Source: JAUYQR01 sp050632395
GTDB lineage: Bacteria > Pseudomonadota > Alphaproteobacteria > Rhodobacterales > Rhodobacteraceae
DNA: 64,000 nt
NCBI RefSeq assembly: GCF_050632395.1
Contig: NZ_CP192600.1
Span: 868,001-932,000, forward strand
Direction: 5' to 3'
Part shown: positions 21,997 through 31,699 of the stretch, piece by piece
Layout: each line of letters opens with the position of its first letter
Numbering within the stretch: the stretch's first letter is position 1
Notes under the pieces: model-generated
Seen by the model: the letters and a program-made list of their open reading frames with translations, nothing else
Databases searched by the model: none
What the model was told of the DNA's origin: nothing
Translations under genes and position numbers: made by a program

Positions 21997-24312
21997 TCAT
22001 TCGGCGGTCAGGAGCGGAGGCTTCTGGCCCGTAAGCCGAGGCTTTGCCGGTTCTTCGATATCAAGCACGATGGCGTCGTCCTTGACCACCACCTTGACCA
22101 CACCGCCCTTGACCAGCTTGCCGAACAGAAGTTCTTCGGCGAGCGGCTTCTTGATGTATTCCTGGATCACGCGACCCAGCGGGCGCGCGCCCATCTTGTC
22201 GTCATAGCCCTTGTCGCCAAGCCACAGTGCGGCTTCCGGCGACAGTTCGATGTGGACGTTGCGGTCCATCAGCTGCGCCTCAAGCTGGAGGACGAACTTC
22301 TCGACCACCTGCAGGATGACCTCGCGGCCCAAGGGCGCGAAGTTGATCACGGCGTCCAGACGGTTGCGGAATTCCGGCGTGAACGTGCGTTCGATGGCAG
22401 CCGTATCCTCGCCCGTGCGGCGTTCGCGGCCAAAGCCGAGCGCGGACTGCGACTGTTCGCGGGCGCCGGCGTTCGACGTCATGATCAGGATCACGTTGCG
22501 GAAATCCACCGTCCGGCCGTTGTGGTCGGTCAGCTTGCCGTGGTCCATCACCTGCAGCAGGATGTTGTAGACATCCGGATGCGCCTTTTCCATTTCGTCC
22601 AGCAGCAGCACGCAATGCGGGTGCTGGTCGACGCCGTCGGTCAGCATGCCGCCCTGATCAAAGCCGACATAGCCGGGAGGCGCGCCGATCAAGCGGGAAA
22701 CCGCGTGTTTCTCCATGTATTCCGACATGTCGAAGCGGATCAGTTCCACGCCAAGGCTGGAGGCGAGTTGCTTTGCCACCTCGGTCTTGCCGACGCCCGT
22801 AGGCCCGGCAAAAAGGTAGTTTCCGATGGGCTTTTCCGGCTCGCGCAGGCCCGCGCGGGCCAGCTTGATGGCCGAGCAGAGCGCCTCCACCGCCTTGTCC
22901 TGCCCGAAGACCACGCGCTTCAGCGTTTTCTCAAGGTCGCGCAGGGTTTCGGCATCGTCCTTCGATACGGTTTTCGGCGGGATGCGGGCGATCTTGGCGA
23001 CGACGGCCTCGATCTCTTTCACGCCGAGGGATTTGCGGCGCTTGAGGCCCGACAGCAGGTGCTGTGCGGCACCGGCCTCGTCGATCACGTCGATGGCGCT
23101 GTCCGGCAGTTTGCGGTCGTGGATGTAACGCGCGGCCAGTTCCACCGCCGACTTGATCGCATCGTTGGTGTATTTCAGGTCGTGGTGTTCCTCGAAGTGC
23201 GGTTTTAGGCCCATCAGGATCTTGATGGTATCCGGCACCGAAGGCTCGTTCACGTCGATCTTCTGGAAGCGACGGGACAGAGCCCGGTCCTTTTCAAAAT
23301 GCTGACGGAATTCCTTGTAGGTGGTGGAGCCCATGCAGCGCAGCTTGCCACCCTGAAGGGCTGGCTTCAGAAGGTTCGATGCATCCATCGCGCCGCCACT
23401 CGTGGCACCTGCGCCGATCACGGTGTGGATTTCGTCGATGAAGAGGATCGCGTCGGGATGATCCTCCATTTCCTTGACCACGGCCTTCAGGCGTTCTTCG
23501 AAGTCGCCACGGTAGCGGGTGCCGGCCAGAAGCGCGCCCATGTCGAGGCTGTAGATCGTGGCTTTCGCCAGAACCTCGGGCGTCTCGCCGTTGACGATCT
23601 TGCGGGCGAGGCCTTCGGCAATCGCGGTCTTGCCCACGCCGGGGTCGCCCACCAGAAGCGGGTTGTTCTTGCGGCGGCGGCAGAGAACCTGAATCGCCCG
23701 CTCCACCTCGGCCTCGCGGCCGATAAGGGGGTCGACGTCGCCCTTGCGGGCTTTCACGTTCAGGTCGACGCAGTATTTCGACAGGGCGGATTCCTTCGCC
23801 TCGCCAGCTTCGGCCTTGGGGGTTTCCTGTTCGTCGGAGCCTTGCACCGGGCGCGGTTCGCCATAGGACGGGTCTTTCGCCACGCCATGCGCGATGAAGT
23901 TGACCGCGTCGTAACGGGTCATGTCCTGTTCTTGCAGGAAGTAGGCGGCGTTGGATTCGCGTTCGGCGAAGATCGCAACAAGGACGTTCGCGCCGGTCAC
24001 TTCGGTGCGGCCCGAGGACTGCACGTGGATCGCCGCGCGCTGGATGACGCGCTGGAAGGCAGCGGTGGGAACGGCCTCGGACCCCTCGACATCGGTGACC
24101 AAGGTGGAAAGATCATCGTCGACGAAATCGGTGAGCGTTTTCCTGAGTTCATCGAGGTCCACCGAGCAGGCCTTCATCACGCGGGAGGCGTCGGGTTCGT
24201 CGATCAGCGCCAGAAGCAGATGCTCCAGCGTTGCGAGTTCGTGGCGGCGGGCGTTGGCCAGAGCCAGCGCGCCGTGGATGGCTTGCTCGAGTGTTGTCGA
24301 AAAAGAAGGCAC
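21997..24312 (-). CDS. clpA: ATP-dependent Clp protease ATP-binding subunit ClpA
   Basis: AAA+ unfoldase that feeds substrates to ClpP. The 771-residue product has the N-terminal Clp-N domain (ANARRHELATLEHLLLAL), a first AAA module with GDPGVGKTAIAEGLA and a second with GPTGVGKTEVAKQLA, and the ClpP-binding region late in the second module. It lacks the long middle coiled coil of ClpB. The start is GTG at 24310-24312, supported by AGGAG eight bases upstream and the normal N terminus PSFSTTLEQAIHGAL. A TTCG-loop terminator follows. No clpS gene is adjacent. Confidence 0.95.
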   Translation of the reverse strand: MPSFSTTLEQAIHGALALANARRHELATLEHLLLALIDEPDASRVMKACSVDLDELRKTLTDFVDDDLSTLVTDVEGSEAVPTAAFQRVIQRAAIHVQSSGRTEVTGANVLVAIFAERESNAAYFLQEQDMTRYDAVNFIAHGVAKDPSYGEPRPVQGSDEQETPKAEAGEAKESALSKYCVDLNVKARKGDVDPLIGREAEVERAIQVLCRRRKNNPLLVGDPGVGKTAIAEGLARKIVNGETPEVLAKATIYSLDMGALLAGTRYRGDFEERLKAVVKEMEDHPDAILFIDEIHTVIGAGATSGGAMDASNLLKPALQGGKLRCMGSTTYKEFRQHFEKDRALSRRFQKIDVNEPSVPDTIKILMGLKPHFEEHHDLKYTNDAIKSAVELAARYIHDRKLPDSAIDVIDEAGAAQHLLSGLKRRKSLGVKEIEAVVAKIARIPPKTVSKDDAETLRDLEKTLKRVVFGQDKAVEALCSAIKLARAGLREPEKPIGNYLFAGPTGVGKTEVAKQLASSLGVELIRFDMSEYMEKHAVSRLIGAPPGYVGFDQGGMLTDGVDQHPHCVLLLDEMEKAHPDVYNILLQVMDHGKLTDHNGRTVDFRNVILIMTSNAGAREQSQSALGFGRERRTGEDTAAIERTFTPEFRNRLDAVINFAPLGREVILQVVEKFVLQLEAQLMDRNVHIELSPEAALWLGDKGYDDKMGARPLGRVIQEYIKKPLAEELLFGKLVKGGVVKVVVKDDAIVLDIEEPAKPRLTGQKPPLLTAE

Positions 24313-24470
24313 GTTCGGTGCTCCTGTCCTGCGGGTCGGAGGGGCGTTGGGCCCGATCCAACCGTGGCCTCATAGTCTTAAAGTTCGGTTTTATTTTCCG
24401 TACTTCAAGCGCAATCTGCGTTCCGGGGGCCTTTCGTGACCGGTCTCACATCATTTGTGATAATGAGCCC

Positions 24471-25238
24471 TCAGAACTTGTCTTTTCTGGCACGGATTTC
24501 AGCAAAAACCGTGGCAGCATCGGCGCCCGGAAGGCCAACCGCCGTCTTGATCTGGGGCTGATCGGCCCGCAGGAAAGGGTTGGTGGCCAATTCTTCCGAA
24601 AGCGGCACCGGAACGGTGGGGCGGCCTTCGCGGCGCGCTGTCGTCACCCGGTCGATGCGAGAGATAAGATCGGGATTGCCGGGTTCAAGGGTCGCGGCGA
24701 AACGCAGGTTCGAAGTGGTGTATTCGTGGCCCGAACAGATCAGCGTGTCGGGCGGCAGCGCGGCGAGTTTTTGCAGGCTGTGCCACATCTGCGCGGGCGT
24801 GCCTTCGAAGAGCCGTCCGCAGCCCCCGGCCATCAGGCTGTCGGCGGTGAAGGCGAGGCGGCTTTCGGGGAAATGAAACGCAATGTGGCCGACGGTGTGG
24901 CCCGGCACGTCGATGATGCGGGCGAATTCCGGGCCGATGGAAAAGGTGCTGGCCTCGGTCAGCGCAAGGTCGAGGGGCGGCAGGCGGTGCGCATCGGCGG
25001 CGGCGCCAAGGACCATCGCGCCGGTCGCGGCGCGCAGGGCTTGGACCCCTTGGATGTGGTCGTCGTGGTGGTGGGTGATCAGGATGTCCGAAAGCTCCCA
25101 CCCCCGCGCGTTGAGGGCGGCCAGGATCGGGGCGGCGTCCGGCACGTCGATGCAGCCGGTCTGGCCGGTGCCCGCGTCATGGACCAGGTAGGCGTAATTG
25201 TCGGACAGGCAGGGGATCGTCACAAGCTCAAGGGTCAT
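24471..25238 (-). CDS. gloB: Hydroxyacylglutathione hydrolase (glyoxalase II)
   Basis: Hydrolyses S-lactoylglutathione to lactate and glutathione, the second step of methylglyoxal detoxification. The 255-residue protein starts with the typical PCLSDNYAYLVHD, carries the binuclear metal motif THHHDDH at 55-61, and later VPGHTVGHIAF, FTADSLMAGGCGRLFEG and SGHEYTTSNLRFA, all standard for GloB. It lies three bases downstream of a GFA-family gene, probably in one operon handling glutathione adducts. Confidence 0.94.
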   Translation of the reverse strand: MTLELVTIPCLSDNYAYLVHDAGTGQTGCIDVPDAAPILAALNARGWELSDILITHHHDDHIQGVQALRAATGAMVLGAAADAHRLPPLDLALTEASTFSIGPEFARIIDVPGHTVGHIAFHFPESRLAFTADSLMAGGCGRLFEGTPAQMWHSLQKLAALPPDTLICSGHEYTTSNLRFAATLEPGNPDLISRIDRVTTARREGRPTVPVPLSEELATNPFLRADQPQIKTAVGLPGADAATVFAEIRARKDKF

Positions 25239-25241
25239 GGG

Positions 25242-25673
25242 TCAGTTTCCGGGCAAGGTGGTTGGGCCGTGGGGCGCGCCAAGCCAGAGCGGGCGGTCGG
25301 GCCACCAATGGATATGGTCGGGCGCAGGGAAGGCGGGGTCGGCGAAGTTGCCGGTGGCGATGCCGATGGTGCCGGGCAGGTAATCGCCCGTGCGGAAGAA
25401 TCGACCCCCGCCGCAGATCCGGCAAAAGCCGGCCATCAGCGCGGGGTCTTCGACGCCGGAATAATACCACGTAATATAGTCGCCCTCGATCGTGACGGCG
25501 GTTTCGGGAAACCACGCCGACATCGTCATGGCCGAGCCAGAGGCGCGCTGGCAGCGGGTGCAGGTGCAGGCGTGGACATGCACCGGGTCGCCACGGACGG
25601 TCAGACGCAGCGCGCCACATTCGCACAGCGACTGGCGGATTTCGGGGGACAAGGCGGGGTTGTGTTCGGGCAT
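25242..25673 (-). CDS. GFA family (S-hydroxymethylglutathione synthase-like) protein
   Basis: A 143-residue zinc-binding protein of the GFA/DUF636 fold. The metal ligands are visible as CECGALRL, ACTCTRCQRASGS and FCRICGGGRFFR. The founding member was described as speeding formaldehyde-glutathione adduct formation; most homologues have untested functions. The ATG at 25671-25673 gives MPEHNPALSPE; an earlier in-frame start would overlap the divergent methyltransferase promoter. It precedes gloB by three bases, supporting a link to glutathione conjugates. Confidence 0.82.
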   Translation of the reverse strand: MPEHNPALSPEIRQSLCECGALRLTVRGDPVHVHACTCTRCQRASGSAMTMSAWFPETAVTIEGDYITWYYSGVEDPALMAGFCRICGGGRFFRTGDYLPGTIGIATGNFADPAFPAPDHIHWWPDRPLWLGAPHGPTTLPGN

Positions 25674-25735
25674 GGCGGGAGGGCCGTGGTCAGGGTATGG
25701 TACCGCTACCCTGACGCCGTGGGACGCCACCTGCA

Positions 25736-26491
25736 ATGCATCTCGATGTGCTTGATCTGAGAAACTTCTACTATCGCACGGCGCTTGGCCGTGTTGCGCA
25801 GCGGGCTATCCGCGAGCAGGTGGTCAAGCATTGGCCACCGGCGGCGGGGCATACGGTCGCCGGTTTCGGGTTTGCGGTGCCGCTGCTGCGCCCCTACCTT
25901 GCCGATGCGCGGCGGGTGATCGGGCTGATGCCGGGGCCGCAGGGGGTGATGCCGTGGCCTGCGGGAATGGAGAATGTCAGCGTCCTGTGCGAGGAAACGC
26001 ATTGGCCGCTGCCGACCGGGCTGGTGGACAGGCTGGTTTTGATGCACGGGCTGGAGACATCCGAGAACCCGTCGGTCGTGCTGGACGAGGCGGCGCGGGT
26101 GCTGGGGCCGGGCGGGCGGGCGCTTTTCATTGTGCCGAACCGGATCGGGCTTTGGTCGCGGCGCGACGTGACGCCCTTCGGCTTCGGGCGGCCCTATTCG
26201 GTGGCGCAGCTTGAGGCGCAGTTGAAGCGGCACAACTTCATGCCCGAGCGCAGCCAGTCGGTGCTGTTCGCGCCGCCTTCGACCGCGCGGTTCTGGTTGA
26301 GGACGGCGGATTTCTGGGAATCGGTCGGGCGCAAGGTGCCATGGCTGGCCGGTGGAGTTTTGATGGTAGAGGCGTCGAAACAGGTGTATGCGCCAACCCG
26401 AGGCGGTCTGGGTGCTGCGGTGCGCAGTCCGCTTCGGGTGCTGGAAGGGGTCGCCAAAGGCAGCCGGGAACCAGCGATGAACCGGAAATAG
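25736..26491 (+). CDS. Class I SAM-dependent methyltransferase-like protein
   Basis: A 251-residue protein that looks like a methyltransferase: the later half shows LVLMHGLETSENPSVVLDEAARVLGPGGRALFIVPN, in which the LxxxxRVLxPGGR block is typical of the class I fold. The N-terminal glycine motif is weak (AGFGFAVPLLRPY), so SAM binding is not certain. Substrate unknown. It is divergent from the GFA-gloB unit and precedes the ATP synthase operon by 245 bases, in which I see no clear promoter hexamers or terminator. Confidence 0.7.
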   Translation: MHLDVLDLRNFYYRTALGRVAQRAIREQVVKHWPPAAGHTVAGFGFAVPLLRPYLADARRVIGLMPGPQGVMPWPAGMENVSVLCEETHWPLPTGLVDRLVLMHGLETSENPSVVLDEAARVLGPGGRALFIVPNRIGLWSRRDVTPFGFGRPYSVAQLEAQLKRHNFMPERSQSVLFAPPSTARFWLRTADFWESVGRKVPWLAGGVLMVEASKQVYAPTRGGLGAAVRSPLRVLEGVAKGSREPAMNRK

Positions 26492-26736
26492 CCGGGGTTG
26501 CCAAGCGGTCGTTTCTGCCACCGGTGGGCAAGGCGAAGCCCACTGTGAACGCTACCATCGGAATACGCGACAAGATCACTCACGAAACGGCGAGCAACCC
26601 GGTTGCGGGGTAAGAAAGCCTCTGCTAAGGACGCCCGCGACGAGTAGGCACAGGCCTTGAACCACGGTTTGGGGAAGGTGCTGCACAGCGGCCAGTTGCC
26701 CGACGGGCGGCGGCCAGAAACAGCGGAAGGGTTGAC

Positions 26737-27297
26737 GTGTCCGAACCAGCTTCGATTTCCCTGGGGATTGCCACACGCTACGCCACGGCTCTGTTCGAGC
26801 TGGCGAAGGAAGAGGGCGCGTTGAAGGCGCTGGAAGCCGATACCTCGGCCTTGGCCGAGGCGCTTCGGATCAGCCCCGATCTGTCGGCCGCAATCTCGTC
26901 TCCGATGGTCAGCCGTGAAGATCAGGGCCGTGTGATCGCCGCCGTCGGGGCCAAGATGGGCCTCAGCGCGCTGATGGCGAACACGCTGGCGCTGATGTCG
27001 GAAAAGCGGCGCCTCTTCGTGCTGCCGCAGCTTTTGAACAACCTGACCGACCGCATCGCCGCCGAAAAGGGCGAGATGACGGCCGAGGTCACGTCGGCCA
27101 CTGCATTGTCGGCGGCACAGGCAAAGAAACTGGCCGAGACGCTGAAAGCGCGTGTCGGCAAGACCGTGAAACTGAAAACCACTGTCGATGAAAGTCTCAT
27201 CGGCGGACTAGTCGTAAAGCTGGGCTCGACCATGATCGACACATCGGTCAAGGCGAAGCTCGCTGCACTCCAGAATGCAATGAAAGAGGTTGGGTGA
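26737..27297 (+). CDS. atpH: ATP synthase F1 subunit delta
   Basis: Links the F1 head to the peripheral stalk of ATP synthase. The 186-residue length fits; the N terminus (SISLGIATRYATALFELAKEE) is the classic delta/OSCP start and the C-terminal KTTVDESLIGGLVVKLGSTMIDTSVKAKL block is highly typical. The start is GTG at 26737. First gene of atpHAGDC; its stop TGA overlaps the atpA ATG by one base. The Fo genes are not adjacent, as usual in alphaproteobacteria. Confidence 0.95.
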   Translation: MSEPASISLGIATRYATALFELAKEEGALKALEADTSALAEALRISPDLSAAISSPMVSREDQGRVIAAVGAKMGLSALMANTLALMSEKRRLFVLPQLLNNLTDRIAAEKGEMTAEVTSATALSAAQAKKLAETLKARVGKTVKLKTTVDESLIGGLVVKLGSTMIDTSVKAKLAALQNAMKEVG

Positions 27298-28835
27298 TGG
27301 GAATTCAAGCTGCCGAGATCTCCGCGATCCTCAAAGAGCAGATCAAGAACTTCGGCAAGGACGCCGAAGTGGCCGAAGTTGGCCGCGTGCTGTCGGTCGG
27401 TGACGGGATTGCCCGTGTCCACGGCCTCGACAACGTACAGGCCGGCGAGATGGTCGAATTCCCCGGCGGTATCCGCGGGATGGCGCTGAACCTCGAAGTC
27501 GACAACGTCGGTATCGTGATCTTCGGTTCCGACCAGGACATTAAGGAAGGCGACACCGTCAAGCGCACCAAGTCCATCGTGGACGTGCCTGCCGGCAACG
27601 CGCTTCTGGGCCGCGTCGTCGACGCACTGGGCAACCCGATCGACGGCAAGGGCGCGATTGCCGCGACCGAGCGTCGTGTGGCTGACGTGAAGGCACCGGG
27701 CATCATTCCGCGCAAATCGGTGCACGAGCCGATGGCGACCGGCCTCAAGGCGATCGACGCGATGATCCCGGTTGGCCGTGGCCAGCGCGAGCTGATCATC
27801 GGTGACCGCCAGACCGGCAAGACCGCCGTGGCGCTGGACACCATCCTGAACCAGAAGGCCTACAACGAGGCCGCCGGTGACGATGAATCGAAGAAGCTGT
27901 ACTGCATCTATGTCGCCATCGGGCAGAAGCGTTCGACCGTGGCGCAGTTGGTCAAGAAACTGGAAGAGACCGGCGCGATCAAGTACACGATCGTCGTGGC
28001 TGCCACCGCGTCGGACCCTGCTCCGATGCAGTTCCTTGCACCCTATTCGGCAACCGCGATGGCGGAATTCTTCCGCGACAACGGCCGCCATGCGCTGATC
28101 ATCTATGATGACCTGTCGAAGCAGGCTGTCGCCTATCGCCAGATGTCGCTTCTGCTGCGCCGTCCGCCGGGGCGTGAAGCCTACCCGGGCGACGTGTTCT
28201 ATCTGCACTCGCGCCTGCTGGAGCGGTCTGCGAAGATGAGCGAAGATTTCGGCTCGGGCTCGCTGACGGCGCTGCCGATCATCGAGACGCAGGCCGGCGA
28301 CGTGTCGGCCTACATTCCGACGAACGTGATCTCGATCACCGACGGGCAGATCTTCCTTGAAACCGAACTGTTCTATCAGGGCGTCCGTCCGGCCGTGAAC
28401 ACCGGTCTGTCGGTGAGCCGCGTGGGTTCGTCCGCCCAGACCAGCGCGATGAAGTCGGTCGCCGGCAAAGTGAAGCTGGAACTGGCGCAGTACCGCGAAA
28501 TGGCGGCGTTTGCGCAGTTCGGTTCCGACCTTGACGCCTCGACCCAGCAGTTGCTGAACCGTGGCGCGCGTCTGACGGAACTGATGAAGCAGGCGCAGTA
28601 TGCACCGCTGACCAACGCCGAGATCGTCGTGATCATCTATGCTGGCACGTCGGGCTATCTCGACAAGATCGCTGTCAAGGACGTGGGCCGGTTCGAACAG
28701 GGGCTGCTGAAGCACCTGCGCACCACGGGCAAGGCGCTTCTGGCCGACATCACCACGAAAGACCGCAAGGTTTCGGGCGATCTGGAGAAAGCCATTCGTG
28801 CCGAGCTTGACGCCTTCGCCAAAGACTTCGCGTAA
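27297..28835 (+). CDS. atpA: ATP synthase F1 subunit alpha
   Basis: Non-catalytic nucleotide-binding subunit of the F1 hexamer. The 512-residue length is typical. Walker A is GDRQTGKTAV, Walker B region ALIIYDDLSKQAVAYRQ, and the N terminus MGIQAAEISAILKEQIKNF matches alphaproteobacterial AtpA. I chose ATG 27297 over the in-frame GTG just before it because MGIQAAEI is the usual start. It follows atpH with a one-base overlap. Confidence 0.97.
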   Translation: MGIQAAEISAILKEQIKNFGKDAEVAEVGRVLSVGDGIARVHGLDNVQAGEMVEFPGGIRGMALNLEVDNVGIVIFGSDQDIKEGDTVKRTKSIVDVPAGNALLGRVVDALGNPIDGKGAIAATERRVADVKAPGIIPRKSVHEPMATGLKAIDAMIPVGRGQRELIIGDRQTGKTAVALDTILNQKAYNEAAGDDESKKLYCIYVAIGQKRSTVAQLVKKLEETGAIKYTIVVAATASDPAPMQFLAPYSATAMAEFFRDNGRHALIIYDDLSKQAVAYRQMSLLLRRPPGREAYPGDVFYLHSRLLERSAKMSEDFGSGSLTALPIIETQAGDVSAYIPTNVISITDGQIFLETELFYQGVRPAVNTGLSVSRVGSSAQTSAMKSVAGKVKLELAQYREMAAFAQFGSDLDASTQQLLNRGARLTELMKQAQYAPLTNAEIVVIIYAGTSGYLDKIAVKDVGRFEQGLLKHLRTTGKALLADITTKDRKVSGDLEKAIRAELDAFAKDFA

Positions 28836-28856
28836 GTCGGGCCCGGGAGCACCCAT

Positions 28857-29723
28857 ATGCCCAGCTTGAAGGCCCTCAAGACCCGGATCGCCAGCGTCAA
28901 GAACACGCGGAAGATCACGAAGGCGATGCAGATGGTCGCCGCCGCAAAACTGCGCCGCGCGCAGGAAGCGGCGGAGGCTGCACGCCCCTATGCCGAACGG
29001 ATGACGGCTGTCATGTCGTCCTTGGCAACGGGGATCGGCCAGAGCGAAAGTGCGCCGAAACTTCTGGCCGGAAACGGCAAGGATCAGGTGCATCTTCTGG
29101 TGGTGATGACGTCGGAGCGCGGCCTTTGTGGCGGCTTCAACTCCACCATCGTGCGTCTGGCGCGGGTCAAGGCGGCCGAACTGCTGGCCGCTGGCAAGAC
29201 CGTCAAGATCCTGACCGTCGGCAAGAAGGGCCGCGAACAGTTGCGTCGCGATTACAGCGCCTATTTCGTAGGTCATGTTGACATGGGCGATGTTAAGCGC
29301 GTGGGCTATGCCAACGCGCAAGGCATCGCGCGCGAAGTGCTGGCCACCTTCGAGGCGGGCGAGTGCGACGTGGTGACGATCTTCTACAACCGCTTCCAGT
29401 CGGTGATCAGCCAGATCCCGACGGCGTTGCAGGTGATCCCGGCCAAGTTCGAAGGCGGGGCGGCGAACGCGCTTTACGACTACGAACCGTCGGAAGAGGC
29501 GATCCTTGCCGACCTGCTGCCGCGCGGTGTCGCGACGCAGATCTTCACGGCCCTTCTGGAAAACGGCGCCAGCGAACAGGGTGCGCGGATGTCCGCAATG
29601 GACAACGCCACGCGCAACGCAGGCGACATGATCAACAAGCTGACGATCCAGTACAACCGGAGCCGTCAGGCCGCGATCACCAAAGAGCTTATCGAAATCA
29701 TTTCCGGCGCCGAGGCGCTGTAA
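28857..29723 (+). CDS. atpG: ATP synthase F1 subunit gamma
   Basis: Central rotor shaft of F1. The 288-residue protein has the paired terminal helices of the family: PSLKALKTRIASVKNTRKI at the start and GDMINKLTIQYNRSRQAAI plus TKELIEIISGAEAL at the end, with SERGLCGGFNS in the middle domain. It lies 21 bases after atpA with GGGAG as ribosome-binding site and 18 bases before atpD. Confidence 0.97.
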   Translation: MPSLKALKTRIASVKNTRKITKAMQMVAAAKLRRAQEAAEAARPYAERMTAVMSSLATGIGQSESAPKLLAGNGKDQVHLLVVMTSERGLCGGFNSTIVRLARVKAAELLAAGKTVKILTVGKKGREQLRRDYSAYFVGHVDMGDVKRVGYANAQGIAREVLATFEAGECDVVTIFYNRFQSVISQIPTALQVIPAKFEGGAANALYDYEPSEEAILADLLPRGVATQIFTALLENGASEQGARMSAMDNATRNAGDMINKLTIQYNRSRQAAITKELIEIISGAEAL

Positions 29724-29741
29724 GTTAACCGGAGAAACGAC

Positions 29742-31184
29742 ATGGCAAAAGCACCGAAAGCAGCTGCCGCGGCAGGCAAGGTCACCCAGGTGATCGGCGC
29801 CGTGGTGGACGTGCAGTTCGAAGGGGCGCTTCCCGCGATTCTGAACGCGCTGGAAACGACGAACAACGGCAAGCGTCTGGTTCTGGAAGTGGCCCAGCAC
29901 CTGGGCGAAAACACCGTCCGCACCATCGCGATGGACGCAACCGAGGGTCTGGTGCGGGGCGCACCGGTTTCCGACATGGGCGCGCCGATCTCGGTTCCGG
30001 TGGGTGACGGGACGCTGGGCCGCATCATCAACGTGATCGGCGAGCCGATCGACGAAAAAGGCCCGGTTGCGCACACCGAGCGTCGCGCTATCCACCAGCC
30101 GGCCCCGTCGTTCGCCGATCAGGCCACCGATGCGCTGATCCTGGTGACCGGCATCAAGGTTATCGACCTTCTGGCGCCCTATTCGCGCGGCGGGAAGATC
30201 GGCCTTTTCGGCGGTGCAGGCGTGGGCAAGACGGTTCTGATCCAAGAACTGATCAACAACGTCGCCAAGGTGCACTCGGGCTATTCGGTGTTCGCCGGCG
30301 TTGGCGAGCGGACCCGCGAGGGCAACGACCTTTACCACGAATTCATCGAATCCGGCGTTATCAACATCGACGACCTGACCAAGTCCAAAGTGGCGCTTGT
30401 GTATGGTCAGATGAACGAACCGCCGGGCGCGCGTGCGCGTGTGGCGCTGACCGGCCTGACCATCGCCGAACAGTTCCGCGACCAGTCGGGGACGGACGTG
30501 CTGTTCTTCGTGGACAACATCTTCCGCTTTACCCAAGCCGGTTCGGAAGTGTCCGCCCTTCTTGGCCGTATCCCTTCGGCCGTGGGTTACCAGCCGACGC
30601 TGGCGACCGACATGGGCCAGCTTCAGGAACGCATCACCTCGACCAAAGCCGGCTCGATCACCTCGGTTCAGGCCATCTACGTTCCGGCCGACGACCTTAC
30701 CGACCCTGCTCCGGCCGCATCCTTCGCCCACCTTGACGCCACGACCGTTCTGTCGCGCGCCATCTCGGAACTGGGGATCTACCCGGCCGTGGACCCGCTC
30801 GATAGCACCAGCCGTATCCTTGACCCGCTGGTCGTGGGGCAGGAACACTATGACGTTGCCCGTTCGGTGCAGGGGATGCTTCAGCGCTACAAGTCGCTGC
30901 AGGACATCATCGCCATCCTCGGGATGGACGAACTGAGCGAAGAGGACAAGCTGACCGTGGCCCGCGCCCGGAAGATCCAGCGTTTCCTGTCGCAGCCGTT
31001 CGACGTGGCGCAGGTGTTCACCGGTTCGCCGGGCGTGCAGGTGCCGCTGGAAAAGACCATCGCCTCGTTCAAGGCCGTGGTTGCTGGTGAATACGATCAC
31101 CTTCCGGAAGCCGCCTTCTACATGGTTGGCGACATCGAAGAAGTGAAAGCCAAGGCCGCGAAGCTCGCTGCGGCAGCGGCATAA
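29742..31184 (+). CDS. atpD: ATP synthase F1 subunit beta
   Basis: Catalytic subunit of ATP synthase. The 480-residue protein carries Walker A GGAGVGKTVLIQELI, the Walker B segment VLFFVDNIFRFTQAGSEVS and ALLGRIPSAVGYQPTLATDM. A short Ala/Lys-rich N-terminal extension (KAPKAAAAAGK) precedes the standard VTQVIGAVVDVQF, as commonly seen in alphaproteobacteria. GGAGA lies upstream of the ATG; atpC follows after 10 bases. Confidence 0.98.
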   Translation: MAKAPKAAAAAGKVTQVIGAVVDVQFEGALPAILNALETTNNGKRLVLEVAQHLGENTVRTIAMDATEGLVRGAPVSDMGAPISVPVGDGTLGRIINVIGEPIDEKGPVAHTERRAIHQPAPSFADQATDALILVTGIKVIDLLAPYSRGGKIGLFGGAGVGKTVLIQELINNVAKVHSGYSVFAGVGERTREGNDLYHEFIESGVINIDDLTKSKVALVYGQMNEPPGARARVALTGLTIAEQFRDQSGTDVLFFVDNIFRFTQAGSEVSALLGRIPSAVGYQPTLATDMGQLQERITSTKAGSITSVQAIYVPADDLTDPAPAASFAHLDATTVLSRAISELGIYPAVDPLDSTSRILDPLVVGQEHYDVARSVQGMLQRYKSLQDIIAILGMDELSEEDKLTVARARKIQRFLSQPFDVAQVFTGSPGVQVPLEKTIASFKAVVAGEYDHLPEAAFYMVGDIEEVKAKAAKLAAAAA

Positions 31185-31194
31185 GGGGGCCGAA

Positions 31195-31587
31195 ATGGCA
31201 GGATCCGTGCAATTCGACCTGGTCAGTCCGGAACGGCGGCTGGCCTCGGTTCAGGCGTCGGAGGTGCAGATCCCCGGCGCGATGGGCGATCTCACGGCGA
31301 TGGAGGGGCACGCCCCCGCCATCACTACGCTGCGCCCCGGCATCCTGCGGGTCGTCGCGCCTGATGGCACGCGGGCTTATGTCGTGACCGGCGGCTTTGC
31401 CGAAATCACCGCCACCGGCGTTTCGGTTCTGGCCGAACGCGCGGTGCCGGTGGATGAGCTGACGCCCGCCACGCTGGATGCGCTGGTGGCTGACGTGTCC
31501 GCGGCGGCCACGTTGGGGTCTGACAAGGACAGCTCCGACAAGATGATGGCTGACCTGAACGCGATGCGGGCCGCCGTCGGGCTTTGA
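31195..31587 (+). CDS. atpC: ATP synthase F1 subunit epsilon
   Basis: Small rotor subunit that can inhibit ATP hydrolysis. At 130 residues it retains the N-terminal beta sandwich (VQFDLVSPERRLAS, then QIPGAMGDLTAMEGHAP and YVVTGGFAEI) and a reduced C-terminal helical part (DELTPATLDALVADVSAA). Last gene of the operon, followed 18 bases later by a strong terminator. Confidence 0.95.
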   Translation: MAGSVQFDLVSPERRLASVQASEVQIPGAMGDLTAMEGHAPAITTLRPGILRVVAPDGTRAYVVTGGFAEITATGVSVLAERAVPVDELTPATLDALVADVSAAATLGSDKDSSDKMMADLNAMRAAVGL

Positions 31588-31605
31588 TCCGGTTGCAAGA
31601 TGTCG

Positions 31606-31634
31606 AAAGGCCCCGCCGATGCGCGGGGCCTTTT
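31606..31634 (+). terminator. atp operon intrinsic terminator
   Basis: AAAGGCCCCGC (31606-31616) pairs with GCGGGGCCTTT (31623-31633) around CGATGC and ends in a T-run. It closes atpHAGDC. Confidence 0.85.
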
Positions 31635-31699
31635 GCATTTTTCCAACCCATTCCTGCCGGAATGCGGCACTATACGGGTGTGGGTCGTGTGGGTGGTGA

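Noticed and set aside
23371..24710. GGTTCGA-like strings suggesting tRNA T-arms
   Set aside because: They lie within clpA and gloB coding sequence and have no acceptor stem or anticodon arm around them.
26922..31100. Very long open frame (about 1390 codons) antisense to the ATP synthase operon
   Set aside because: It mirrors the atpA, atpG and atpD codons in a GC-rich genome; no family resemblance, and the sense genes are beyond doubt.
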